DNA of 64,000 bases from an uncultured Prevotella sp. (GCA_944319795.1 CALUFA010000003.1:1-64000); one strand, 5' to 3'; counted from the stretch's first letter, positions 1-9,685 are shown. The notes: generated by a model not told the origin, from the sequence alone. Made by a program: numbers and translations.

Positions 1-1133
1 GGGAATGTATAGGAAGCCTGCACGTTGCCGCCCGCACCGAAATGCCACCGTGCATCGCCTTGCAGGACATCGGCCTTACCGTCCGTGAGGCGGAAGTCAG
101 ACTCCGTGCCAATGGCTGCGATGTGCGGCGAGAGATCGAGGCTCCAGCGGCTGTCCCGTGTTCCAGCAAAGAGCCCGAGCAGGTTCACGTTCAACTGCGC
201 GGCATAACGCTGTATGAAAGTATGGCTCCGGAGGGCGGACATATACCAGCCGTCCATGCCTGCCACGGCAGCTTCGTAACGGTTTCCGTCCGCTCCCATC
301 CAGTAGTCGGGACAGCAGTCCCGTCGGTTCATGGTGAGCTGTCCCCATGCCGCCTGCAGTTCGAGCGAGAGCACGGGATTGAAACGGTAGCCGCCGTAGA
401 TGCCCGCACTCCAGCCCGGCGTGGTGCGGTCTGCGCCGAAGCTGCCCATCGCGCTTGTGCCGAACGGCATACCGGCCTGAATGCCGGCATACCATGAGGC
501 CGCAGGCTTCACGGCTGCAGGTTCCGCAACGGGGGCATCGGTGATGCGCTGTGCAGCCGCAAGGCTGTCGGCCTTGGCCTGCTCCGCAGCAAGACGGGCC
601 TGTTCTTTCTCACGGGCTATTCGCTCCTGCTCCTGTTTCTGTTGTTCCAACTGTTGTTGCCCGGCCTGTTCCGCTGCTATTCTCTCCTGTTCGACACGCT
701 CGGCGGCAAGCCTTGCTTCCTCGTCCTTGTCCGCAGGGATGACGAGCCGCACGGTCACATAGTCGCCGCTGTCGGAATGGTTCTTCGTGATGAAGCACTC
801 CTCGGTCAGCCGCTGTCTCGTTATCAATTCCGACTTGACCCGGTTGGAGCGGATCTTTGCCGTGGAAAGGTTCTCGGCCTCGCTGTCAAAGGAGTTACAA
901 TAGCCGTCGACATAAAGCGGCAGCTTGCCGTCAAGGATATCTGTCTTGTGGTTCCTGACGCACTCCTCCAGCCGAGCCAGCTCTGTGTCATTGCCGCTGT
1001 ACGGGACATAAAACATATCCCTGTCCGGCATGAAGCGGAAGGTATAGACCGTATCCGTCTTCTCCTGCGCCGACAGCGGCAGCAGGACAAGGGACAGCCA
1101 TACGGTCAATAATGTTCTCAAAATTTTCCTCAT
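1..1133 (-). CDS. Outer-membrane beta-barrel protein with OmpA-like N-terminal part (partial)
   Basis: An uninterrupted minus-strand frame starts with ATG at 1133 and runs off the window at base 1, so about 377 codons are visible and the C-terminus is missing. It begins with a signal peptide (MRKILRTLLTVWLSLVLLPL, cleavage near LSAQ). About residues 25-125 resemble the small OmpA-like domain seen before Bacteroidetes surface barrels. An Ala/Gln/Glu-rich helical linker follows (about 130-175), then a barrel with alternating aromatic strands (AGIQAGMPFG, AGIYGGYRFNP). Proteins of this build (DUF3575-like) commonly sit in fimbria or conjugative-element gene clusters; that family assignment is from memory of the architecture and is uncertain. 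GC content looks higher than in the thiamin genes, consistent with accessory DNA. An earlier ATG at 1138 hits a stop at once. Confidence 0.65.
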   Translation of the reverse strand, partial: MRKILRTLLTVWLSLVLLPLSAQEKTDTVYTFRFMPDRDMFYVPYSGNDTELARLEECVRNHKTDILDGKLPLYVDGYCNSFDSEAENLSTAKIRSNRVKSELITRQRLTEECFITKNHSDSGDYVTVRLVIPADKDEEARLAAERVEQERIAAEQAGQQQLEQQKQEQERIAREKEQARLAAEQAKADSLAAAQRITDAPVAEPAAVKPAASWYAGIQAGMPFGTSAMGSFGADRTTPGWSAGIYGGYRFNPVLSLELQAAWGQLTMNRRDCCPDYWMGADGNRYEAAVAGMDGWYMSALRSHTFIQRYAAQLNVNLLGLFAGTRDSRWSLDLSPHIAAIGTESDFRLTDGKADVLQGDARWHFGAGGNVQASYTF

Positions 1134-1858
1134 ATCATATAGTACATGTAATAATTCCAAAATCATCCGGTACAGATACAAAAAGCCCCGGATACATGCG
1201 TCTGGGTTTCGACCTGCACGGCGCGGTTCCGGGGATATATGAAATTCTCCGCCAGCGCGTTGCCGCATGGCGGAGATACGGTATGTCTTGTATGATTTTT
1301 GAGTAATGAATGGCCGCAGGAAGAAAAGTTTCTTCCGATAACCTCTTGGAAATTAAATAATTTGGAGTAAGCTCCTGCGCGCACCCCCTCCTGTTACAAA
1401 AATTTCACTATCGTTAGCGGAATTTAACACAAGGAGATTATCCGTTATTCCTGAAGTTCCGGCATCCTGTCCGGTTGCACGACAGATAGAAGCACACAAA
1501 GGACGCATCGCCAATCTTTCAGGAGTGGCTGCGCAGGCAGATGAAACAAGTGATGTCTGCCGTGTTCTTCGTATTCTATCGTCATAATTCATTGTGATAT
1601 AATTTAACCGGCTACAAAGATATGGAATTTTTTTGTGCTACAACGGCAAAAAAGGCATTTATTTTCGCCGGAAGTACAATTTTTCATTTGGGAACACTGT
1701 CCGAAGCGGAAAAAGGACATTATCCGACCGTTCCGGCTGTATCTGTTTGTGTTGCTATGCTATAAAAGGGAAATCCCGTCGGCGCCTGTCCGACCGTAAA
1801 AGACGACACCGCCCACACAGAAGTGCAGGCGGTGTCCAATACACAGGCGCATGTCCGG
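1134..1858. other. Gene-poor stretch at accessory region edge
   Basis: No gene with a credible start is visible over about 725 bases. One plus-strand frame stays open from 1357 to a TAA at 1585-1587 and has protein-like composition in its last 35 codons, but it has no start codon. It may be the decayed 3' end of a gene. Nothing else recognisable was found. Confidence 0.4.
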
Positions 1859-2277
1859 CTATTCAAACCAGTCCGGATTGCTTTCCTTCAAGATTTCAAT
1901 CAGTCCTTGTCAGGCAGGAGAAGATTCTCCGGCTCCGTGAAGTAGAACACCTCGTCATAGAGGGCTTCCGCCTCCTTGTTAGCAAAGCCTTCATTCGCAT
2001 CCCCGAAGCTGCCCGGCTGCAGAGCGTCGTGCAGTTCGGTGGAGCCAATCAGCAATTCTTCCCCGTCGATTGATTCTACGATGCGGCAGATGTATTTCTT
2101 GCCGTCAAACTGGATCACTTTGGAGAAATAATTGGCGACATTATCACAAATAAACCTTATCTTTGCAAGTGGGGGAAACAGATGCGGCAATCGCCACAGA
2201 TTTCCGCATCCTTCCCGAATTTCGAGCAAACAAAAGTTAAATACGTTAAATAAGAGCATTTTGACAAGTGAAGACAT
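1859..2277 (-). pseudogene. Small acidic conserved-type protein, apparent frameshift near 3' end
   Basis: The minus-strand frame from about 2145 down to 1901 encodes an acidic, well-composed protein segment (NYFSKVIQFDGKKYICRI, then GEELLIGSTELHDALQPG). It stops at a TGA right after LLPDKD. Shifting by one base at about 1901 restores a tail IEILKESNPDWFE that ends at a TAG at 1859-1861. This suggests a single-base deletion and a decayed gene. The first ATG in this frame is at 2277, but residues 1-40 from there look non-coding, and the original start may also be lost. Small proteins of this kind are frequent in Bacteroides mobile elements. The function is unknown. Confidence 0.4.
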
Positions 2278-2727
2278 TTTGCAAATTTTTCCTTCTACCG
2301 TTTAAAGCGTAACTCATTGGCTATCAATAGCAATAATATGCTGCGTGGAAATCCTACATTTCACGAAATAAAACGTGAGAAGCACGGACGTTTCCTCCGC
2401 TTCCTCAAAGTGAACTTCGACAAGGTGACTATCCCTAAGATAAGCCCGTTTTTTAGTATAAGACACATGTAAAATATGATCCAAGTTTAATGTCACAATG
2501 TCACCAGCAGGTGTAAACCGGTGCGAATCAGGTTGTTACGCTGTGACAGTGGCATGCGCTCAACTTTCACCACTGTCACTGTTTGCCGGATGTGACAGTG
2601 GTGAAAGTCGCAATCAAGCTAATGTCACCGTGTAACGGCTTGTAAGCCAGCAACATAAACCGTATTGTGACATTGTGACGTTAAAAATGCGTCGTTTCTT
2701 TTTACCGTATGTTATGTTTTGGCGTGC
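2278..2727. other. Intergenic region with nested inverted repeats
   Basis: No convincing gene is present. A minus-strand frame at 2314-2496 and an overlapping plus-strand frame at 2330-2471 are both open, but neither has family features. The right half is dominated by a nested dyad built from the word GTGACA, listed separately. Confidence 0.4.
2488..2681. repeat. Nested inverted repeat built from GTGAC words
   Basis: The inner arms are a perfect 17-base inverted repeat, 2563-2579 against 2592-2608, with a 12-base loop. Outer arms at 2488-2504 and 2665-2681 also pair, with about one mismatch, and contain TGTCAC twice on each side. The DNA between inner and outer arms pairs only partly. It could be a MITE remnant or an RNA or DNA hairpin. 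It belongs by design to the word-repeat hairpins seen elsewhere in the window. Confidence 0.75.
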
Positions 2728-2793
2728 AAAAGGTCGTGTATTAAGAAGCAAAAGGATGCCTTTTAACCGACAATAGGCCGCCTTTTGCTTAAC
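2728..2793 (+). repeat. 22-base-register array A (3 units)
   Basis: Three consecutive 22-base units start at 2728, 2750 and 2772. The units follow AAAAGG-N3-CCTTTTA-N4-GC, with unit 2 closest to the consensus and unit 1 keeping only the left half. The array lies about 100 bases upstream of the -33 box of the thiamin promoter. Confidence 0.75.
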
Positions 2794-2892
2794 CATGGAA
2801 AACGAAGTACTTTCATTCATCCAATGATAATCAATTGCTGTATTTTTCAAACTAACAACCTTTTACTTTTTGCTAAAAAAACGCAGAAAAGT

Positions 2893-2923
2893 TTTGTCCT
2901 TAAACTTTATTGTATTACCTTTG
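2893..2923 (+). promoter_or_regulatory. Bacteroidetes-type promoter of the thiamin operon
   Basis: A -33 TTTG lies at 2893-2896 and a -7 TACCTTTG at 2916-2923, with 19 bases between. This is the full consensus of the Bacteroidetes primary sigma factor. Transcription would start about 8 bases upstream of the TPP aptamer. Confidence 0.85.
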
Positions 2924-2930
2924 CGGACGT

Positions 2931-3029
2931 ACTCAAAAGGTGGTGCCAAGCGCAGTCGTATTGACCGCCAAAGGCTGAGATGATACACATTGCACCAGTA
3001 CGGATAATGCCGACGCTGGGATTTTTGGT
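2931..3029 (+). ncRNA. TPP riboswitch (THI element)
   Basis: The THI-box core elements are present in order: GGTGGTGCC near 2939, GGCTGAGATGATAC at 2973-2986, TGCACC at 2991-2996, then CGGATAATGCCGACGCTGGGA. These match the conserved TPP aptamer, in which CTGAGA binds the pyrimidine of TPP. The outer helix P1 can form between ACTCAAAA (2931-2938) and TTTTTGGT (3022-3029). It follows the promoter directly and precedes the thiD-thiE start by about 165 bases, so it should repress the thiamin operon when TPP is plentiful. Whether it acts on termination or on translation is not evident; no clear terminator hairpin with a T-run was seen in the leader. Confidence 0.95.
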
Positions 3030-3193
3030 GACATTCTTTCTTATTGACGCATACATCTGATTCATAATTGCGTTCAACCTTTTCCAAGTACATATTTTAA
3101 TTTACTGTCGTAAGGCAATAAAGTAACAAACTCATACGGATTATCCGCATGACCAAGAACCAACAACCGAACGACTGAAGAACAGATAACCGC

Positions 3194-4720
3194 ATGACCG
3201 AGAAACTAATGAAACGATACATTACGGCATTGACGATTGCTGGCTCCGACCCGTCGGGCGGAGCTGGGCTTCAGGCCGACTTGAAGACATTTTCCGCATT
3301 GGGTGTATACGGTGCTACGGCGATAACGGCCGTGACCGTACAAAACACTCAGGGCGTAAGGTACGTGCATAAGCTGCCTCCACAGGTGGTTTACGATCAG
3401 ATAATTGCTGTGATGGACGATATTCATGTTGATGCCGTTAAAATAGGCATGGTGAACGATGCCGAGACGCTTGATGCCGTAGTGCGCGCGTTGACAGAGC
3501 GCAAGCCAAAGTTTTTGGTGGTTGACCCTGTAATGGTGTCTACGAGCGGATGCGCCCTTATGCAAGCAGATGCTTTAGCGATAATGAAGGAACGGCTGCT
3601 TCCTATGGCCGACTTGGTTACGCCAAACTTGCCAGAGGCTTGGACTTTGGCCAGTACGGACACGTCGGTAAGCGATGCGGCCCAAGCCATATTACGACTC
3701 GGCGTTAAGGCGTTGCTCATAAAGGGCGGTCATGCCGAAGGAAAGACGAAAACGGACTACCTATATATCAATAATGTAAACGGCGTGAAGCGTGTGGAGT
3801 TTACGGCCGAGACCGTTGACACGGTGAACACACACGGCACAGGATGTACTTTGTCATCATCCATAGCGGCTTTTGCAGCATGCGGTTTTGAGCTTGAAGA
3901 AGCGGTACGACAGGCTAAAAGCTATCTTACGGGAGCATTAAAGGCCGGTGCCGGTGTGCATGTAGGCAGTGGTCACGGGCCGGTGTGCCACTTTTTCAAG
4001 CAGACAAGCAGACAAGCAGACAAGCAGACAAGCGATTGGCAACAAGGCATATCTCCTTGTCTGCTCTTTACTGACCGCCTGCCTGCCGACGCTGTCGGCC
4101 TCCAATTTATCACTCATTTTACGGACAGATATTCTTATTTCGACTCGGCAATGATGGCTCTTGAAGGGGGGTGCCGATGGATACAGTTAAGAATGAAAGA
4201 TGCGGAAGAAGCTGAAATCGAGCGTGTAGCACGCCGGATTTTGCCTGAATGCAGGCGCAAGGGAGCCGTGTTCATCATTGACGACCATGTAGAACTGGCT
4301 CTCCGCGTCGGTGCCGACGGTGTGCATCTCGGTAAGAACGACATGCCCGTTGACGAAGCCCGCCGCCTTGCCGGTGGCAATTTCATCATTGGCGGCACGG
4401 CGAATACGTTTGAAGACGTGCAGCGACTTGCAGCCCAAGGTGCTGATTACATCGGCTGCGGCCCGTTCCGTTTCACCACGACGAAGAAAAATCTTGCCCC
4501 GATGCTCGGCATTGAGGGTTATAATCTCATCTTATCGCAAATGAAGGAACACGGAATAACGCTTCCTCTTGTCGCCATCGGCGGCATAACCAGTGACGAC
4601 ATACCGCAGCTTATGGCCGCAGGAGTGTCGGGTATAGCCCTTAGCGGCAGCATATTACGTGCTGAAAATCCTGTGGAGGAGATGAAAAAAGTAATTGAAA
4701 AATTAAGAGTTAAGAACTGA
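3194..4720 (+). CDS. thiD-thiE: Fused hydroxymethylpyrimidine(-P) kinase / thiamin-phosphate synthase
   Basis: The 508-residue protein joins ThiD (about 1-270), which phosphorylates HMP and HMP-P, to ThiE (about 285-508), which couples HMP-PP with thiazole phosphate. ThiD signs are IAGSDPSGGAGLQADLKTF near the start and THGTGCTLSSSIAA, with the anion-hole glycines and active-site Cys. ThiE signs are QLRMKDA, DDHVELALRVGADGVHLG, GCGPFRFTTTKK and VAIGGIT. The linker (about 270-285) is encoded by an 8-base tandem repeat. Start 3194 is followed in frame by ATG 3209, which is also possible. The last residues (LRVKN) are encoded by the left arm of the intergenic TTAAGAG-type repeat. It is the first gene of the riboswitch-controlled operon. 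Confidence 0.96.
   Translation: MTEKLMKRYITALTIAGSDPSGGAGLQADLKTFSALGVYGATAITAVTVQNTQGVRYVHKLPPQVVYDQIIAVMDDIHVDAVKIGMVNDAETLDAVVRALTERKPKFLVVDPVMVSTSGCALMQADALAIMKERLLPMADLVTPNLPEAWTLASTDTSVSDAAQAILRLGVKALLIKGGHAEGKTKTDYLYINNVNGVKRVEFTAETVDTVNTHGTGCTLSSSIAAFAACGFELEEAVRQAKSYLTGALKAGAGVHVGSGHGPVCHFFKQTSRQADKQTSDWQQGISPCLLFTDRLPADAVGLQFITHFTDRYSYFDSAMMALEGGCRWIQLRMKDAEEAEIERVARRILPECRRKGAVFIIDDHVELALRVGADGVHLGKNDMPVDEARRLAGGNFIIGGTANTFEDVQRLAAQGADYIGCGPFRFTTTKKNLAPMLGIEGYNLILSQMKEHGITLPLVAIGGITSDDIPQLMAAGVSGIALSGSILRAENPVEEMKKVIEKLRVKN
3997..4033 (+). repeat. 8-base tandem repeat (CAAGCAGA) at the ThiD/ThiE junction
   Basis: Four full copies of CAAGCAGA (3997-4028) and a partial fifth (CAAGC) lie inside the coding sequence. 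They encode the linker as QTSRQADKQTS. Because 8 is not a multiple of 3, gain or loss of one copy shifts the frame. Confidence 0.95.
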
Positions 4721-4774
4721 AAGTCAACGTAAGCTAATTAAGAAAATACCGTCGCATATTTTCTTAACTCTTAA
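4703..4774. repeat. Word-repeat hairpin between thiD-thiE and thiC
   Basis: Left arm 4703-4716 pairs perfectly with 4761-4774 (14 bases). An inner, alternative hairpin pairs 4738-4748 with 4757-4767 (11 bases, 8-base loop). The arms repeat the heptamer TTAAGAG/TTAAGAA. The left arm overlaps the 3' end of thiD-thiE. Confidence 0.8.
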
Positions 4775-4786
4775 CTAAAACAATAG

Positions 4787-6490
<1,704 letters not shown>

Positions 6491-6506
6491 ATTTAAAGAA
6501 ATTAGA

Positions 6507-6607
6507 GAATTTAAAGAAGTTAAAGCCATTACCTTAACCTGTTCAGCTTCAAGGCATGTGGCTTTAACTTCTAAGCTCGCAAAGTGAGCGATAACTTCTT
6601 TAAATTC
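6507..6607. repeat. Word-repeat hairpin between thiC and thi4
   Basis: Two nested perfect inverted repeats are present: 6507-6521 with 6593-6607 (15 bases), and 6516-6528 with 6559-6571 (13 bases). The arms repeat words such as TTTAAAGAA and GTTAAAG. Confidence 0.8.
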
Positions 6608-6655
6608 TTTAACTTCAACAAATAAAAAACGAACCGATTAAAAATAAAAACAAAA

Positions 6656-7426
6656 ATGATTGAAAAGAAAGTTTCACAGGGTATCATCTGTACCTATTTT
6701 GACAAGTTGGAAAGAAATCTCGACATCGACGTCGCCATCGTTGGCGGCGGCCCGTCGGGTATCGTAGCTGCCTATTATTTGGCAAAGGCCGGTCTGAAGG
6801 TCGCACAGTTCGACCGCAAGCTCTCGCCCGGCGGCGGCATGTGGGGCGGCGCAATGATGTTCAACCAGATAGTAGTACAGGAAGAAGCGCTCGACATCGT
6901 TAAAGATTTCGACATCAATTATAAGCCTTACGGCGACGGACTTTACGTTATGGATTCCGTTGAGAGCACGTCGGCACTGCTCTATAAGGCCGTACACGAA
7001 GGCGCAACGATATTCAACTGTTATTCCGTAGAAGACGTAGTGTTCAAGAACAACGTAGTAAGCGGCGTTGTCGTAAACTGGACTCCGGTGCTTCGCGAGG
7101 GGCTTCACGTAGATCCGCTGAACATAATGGCCAAGTGCGTGATTGACGGAACGGGACACGACAGCGAAATGTGCAAGACCGTTGCACGCAAGAACGGCAT
7201 ACGCCTTGCCACCGATACGGGCGACGTTATAGGCGAACGCTCGCTCGACGTAGTGGCCGGCGAACAGGAAGTCGTAAACGGCACAAAGGAGATTTACCCC
7301 GGACTCTACGTCTGCGGTATGGCCGCATCGGCTGTGAGCGGCACTCCGCGTATGGGACCCATCTTCGGCGGAATGCTCATGTCGGGCAAAAAAGTGGCCC
7401 AGCTTATTATTGAGAGACTTAAATAA
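6656..7426 (+). CDS. thi4: Thiamine thiazole synthase, Thi4 family
   Basis: Thi4 makes the ADP-thiazole precursor of thiamin from NAD, glycine and a sulfur source. The 256-residue protein has the dinucleotide-binding motif VAIVGGGPSGIVAAY at about residues 26-40, GGGMWGGAMMFNQIVV, and the C-terminal RMGPIFGGMLMSGKKVA. At the position of the sulfur-donating Cys of yeast Thi4 there is a His (His151, in GLHVDPLN), as in archaeal enzymes. It is therefore predicted to be catalytic and to use free sulfide rather than to be single-turnover. No thiG, thiH, thiS or thiF is in the window, so Thi4 probably supplies the thiazole here. Confidence 0.95.
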   Translation: MIEKKVSQGIICTYFDKLERNLDIDVAIVGGGPSGIVAAYYLAKAGLKVAQFDRKLSPGGGMWGGAMMFNQIVVQEEALDIVKDFDINYKPYGDGLYVMDSVESTSALLYKAVHEGATIFNCYSVEDVVFKNNVVSGVVVNWTPVLREGLHVDPLNIMAKCVIDGTGHDSEMCKTVARKNGIRLATDTGDVIGERSLDVVAGEQEVVNGTKEIYPGLYVCGMAASAVSGTPRMGPIFGGMLMSGKKVAQLIIERLK

Positions 7427-7431
7427 TTAAG

Positions 7432-7557
7432 AATTAAGAGTTAAGAAACGAAGTTCGGCGTTAAGCCAATTAATAAAATCACTCTTGTTGAATAAAACGG
7501 TCTGAGCATATTTTCTTAATTGGCTTAACGCCGAACTTCGTTTCTTAACTCTTAATT
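7432..7557. repeat. Perfect 42-base inverted repeat between thi4 and the TenI-like gene
   Basis: Arms 7432-7473 and 7516-7557 are perfect complements over 42 bases with a 42-base loop. The outer part of the arms is the heptamer series TTAAGAA/TTAAGAG, which also continues after the right arm (7565-7597). As RNA this would be a very stable stem inside the operon message. Confidence 0.95.
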
Positions 7558-7602
7558 ATTCCTTGATTCTTAACTCTTAATTCTTAACTCTTAACTTATA
7601 AA

Positions 7603-8196
7603 GTGCTTTGGATTACAATAACCCGGCCTGATTTTTTCCCAGGAGAGTCTGTTTTTATCAGCCGTTTGCTTGCGTCAGGAGTCGACATTGTGCATCTGCG
7701 TAAGCCTGGTGCTACGGCAGCCGACTGCGCACGGCTGCTCGACGAGTTGCCGGCCGACGACCGACGGCGAATAGTCGTCCATGATTTCTTCGAGCTTGTA
7801 GAGCCTTACGGTTTAAGAGGAATACACCTTAACGCGCGCCGGAGCACGGTGCCCGACGACTACAAGGGACACGTAAGCCGGTCGTGCCATTCGCTTGAAG
7901 AGGTGAAACTCTATAAAGCCGCATGCGATTACGTCTTTCTCAGTCCGATATTCGACAGCGTTTCAAAACAAGGCTACGCCTCGGCCTTTACCGACGAGGC
8001 GCTGAAACAGGCGTCAAGCGAAGGCATAATAGACCGTAAGGTGGTAGCTCTCGGCGGCGTTACTCCAGACAAAATCAGCTATTTGCGACGGCTCGGTTTC
8101 GGAGGAGCGGCCATGCTCGGCTGCGTGAACAATCTTGCCGTATTACCGGAAAAAGAGCAGGCAGAGGCTTTGCGTAATATAAGTTTACGGTTATGA
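7603..8196 (+). CDS. tenI: TenI / ThiE-like thiamin phosphate synthase family protein
   Basis: This 197-residue TIM-barrel protein belongs to the ThiE/TenI family. Visible signs are DIVHLRKPGA (residues about 30-39), VHDFFELVEPYGLRGIHLN, YVFLSPIFDSVSKQGY and VALGGVTPDKI. It starts with GTG at 7603, as no ATG is near. A complete ThiE domain is already fused to ThiD, so this copy is more likely a TenI-type thiazole tautomerase or a second synthase. TenI in Bacillus aromatises the ThiG product, and whether it would be needed with Thi4 is open. It is the last gene of the thiamin cluster, after a large hairpin. Confidence 0.8.
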   Translation: MLWITITRPDFFPGESVFISRLLASGVDIVHLRKPGATAADCARLLDELPADDRRRIVVHDFFELVEPYGLRGIHLNARRSTVPDDYKGHVSRSCHSLEEVKLYKAACDYVFLSPIFDSVSKQGYASAFTDEALKQASSEGIIDRKVVALGGVTPDKISYLRRLGFGGAAMLGCVNNLAVLPEKEQAEALRNISLRL

Positions 8197-8204
8197 GGTT
8201 ATGA

Positions 8205-8351
8205 GGTTGTGGGGTTATGGGGTCATGGGGTTTTAAGGTTTTTGCGGTTGGGAGGTTTTACGGCTAATACGGAGTTTGTACAAATCATATAACCCTACAA
8301 CCTCACGACCGCAAAAACCTTAAAACCCCACGCCCCCATAACCCCACAACC
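8205..8351. repeat. 53-base near-perfect inverted repeat of GGTTATGGG-type words
   Basis: Arms 8205-8257 and 8299-8351 pair over 53 bases with about five mismatches. The arms are built from variants of GGTTATG/GGGTTATGG. It lies between the TenI-like gene and fucO, where it could stop or protect the thiamin message. Confidence 0.9.
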
Positions 8352-8404
8352 GTACAACCTCAAAAACCCATAACCCACAATTAAATAATTAAAAAAGAAC
8401 ATCT

Positions 8405-9559
8405 ATGTACAGAATGATTTTAAACGAGACATCCTACTTTGGAACAGGATGCAGAAAGAACATTGCAGTAGAGGCGGCGCGCCGCGGTTACAAGAAAGCG
8501 TTTTTCGTAACCGATAAAGACCTGATACGCTTCCACGTTGCCGACAAGGTGACCGAAGTGTTCGAGCAAAACGGCATACCCTACGAAACGTACAGCGACG
8601 TTAAGGCAAACCCGACGATAGCCAACGTACAAAACGGCGTTGCTGCGTTCAAGGCATCGGGAGCAGACTTCATCGTGGCCCTCGGTGGCGGTTCGGCCAT
8701 CGACACGGCAAAAGGCATCGGCATAGTAGTCAACAACCCCGAGTTTGCCGACGTGAAATCGCTTGAGGGCGTTGCAGACACCCACAACAAGGCCGTGCCC
8801 ACGTTCGCACTGCCCACCACGGCCGGCACGGGCGCAGAGGTGACTATAAACTATGTCATCATTGACGAGGACGCGCAGAAGAAGATGGTATGCGTAGACC
8901 CCAACGACATCCCTACCGTGGCCATAGTAGACCCCGAACTGATGCTTTCAATGCCTAAAGGCTTGACCGCCGCCACGGGCATGGACGCCCTGACGCACGC
9001 CATAGAGAGCTTCATTACGCCTGGTGCGTGGGTTATGTCAGACATGTTCGAGGTGAAGGCAATAGAACTTATCGCCCAAAACCTGAAGGCCGCCGTAGAC
9101 AACGGCAACGACCTCGCCGCGCGCGAAGCCATGTCGCAGGCGCAATATATCGCCGGAATGGGCTTCAGCAACGTAGGTCTCGGCATCGTCCACTCCATGG
9201 CCCACCCGTTGGGCGCCCACTATGACACGCCCCACGGCGTGGCCAACGCCCTGCTGCTGCCATACGTAATGGAGTATAACGCCGAGTCGCCGGCCGCTCC
9301 CAAATATATTAAGATAGCCGAGGCAATGGGCGTTGACACCGAGGGCATGACCGAGGCCGAAGGCGTTAAGGCCGCTATCGAAGCTGTGCGCAAGCTCTCG
9401 CTGAGCATCGGCATACCGCAGAAACTCAACGAGATAGGCGTGCGCGAGGAAGACTTGCACCAGCTTGCAATCGACGCCTACAACGACGTTTGTACCGGCG
9501 GAAATCCACGACCGACGTCGGTTGAGGACATCGAAGCCTTGTATCACAAAGCATTCTAA
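8405..9559 (+). CDS. fucO: Lactaldehyde reductase (iron-type alcohol dehydrogenase)
   Basis: A 384-residue group III metal-dependent alcohol dehydrogenase. FucO reduces L-lactaldehyde from fucose or rhamnose breakdown to 1,2-propanediol with NADH. The NAD-binding loop GGGSAIDTAKGIG (about residues 97-109) and the metal ligands in GMDALTHAIES and HSMAHPLGAHYDTPHG (Asp and three His) are all present. The N-terminus (RMILNETSYFG) and length match FucO well. No fucose pathway genes are adjacent, so the physiological substrate is inferred from similarity. A strong terminator follows at 9577. Confidence 0.92.
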   Translation: MYRMILNETSYFGTGCRKNIAVEAARRGYKKAFFVTDKDLIRFHVADKVTEVFEQNGIPYETYSDVKANPTIANVQNGVAAFKASGADFIVALGGGSAIDTAKGIGIVVNNPEFADVKSLEGVADTHNKAVPTFALPTTAGTGAEVTINYVIIDEDAQKKMVCVDPNDIPTVAIVDPELMLSMPKGLTAATGMDALTHAIESFITPGAWVMSDMFEVKAIELIAQNLKAAVDNGNDLAAREAMSQAQYIAGMGFSNVGLGIVHSMAHPLGAHYDTPHGVANALLLPYVMEYNAESPAAPKYIKIAEAMGVDTEGMTEAEGVKAAIEAVRKLSLSIGIPQKLNEIGVREEDLHQLAIDAYNDVCTGGNPRPTSVEDIEALYHKAF

Positions 9560-9576
9560 GCCGTTCACACAAAAAA

Positions 9577-9610
9577 AACAGCCGTCGGATTGAATCCGGC
9601 GGCTGTTTTT
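9577..9610 (+). terminator. Rho-independent terminator after fucO
   Basis: A stem AACAGCCG-CGGATT pairs with ATCCG-CGGCTG and ends in TTTTT. The A-run before the stem makes it potentially bidirectional. Confidence 0.9.
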
Positions 9611-9685
9611 CATATCCCATTGTCGGTCCGTATTGTCCTCATTGATTGTAAAAACACGTTAGTTTGGTATAATAACTATTTTTAC

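Noticed and set aside
1357-1587. Plus-strand open frame with protein-like composition in its C-terminal 35 codons
   Set aside because: It has no start codon after the upstream TAA and no recognised family. It could be a gene remnant but is not supported as a gene.
2314-2496. Minus-strand 60-codon frame and an overlapping plus-strand frame
   Set aside because: Both are short, with no family features, ribosome site or promoter, and the region is rich in short repeats.
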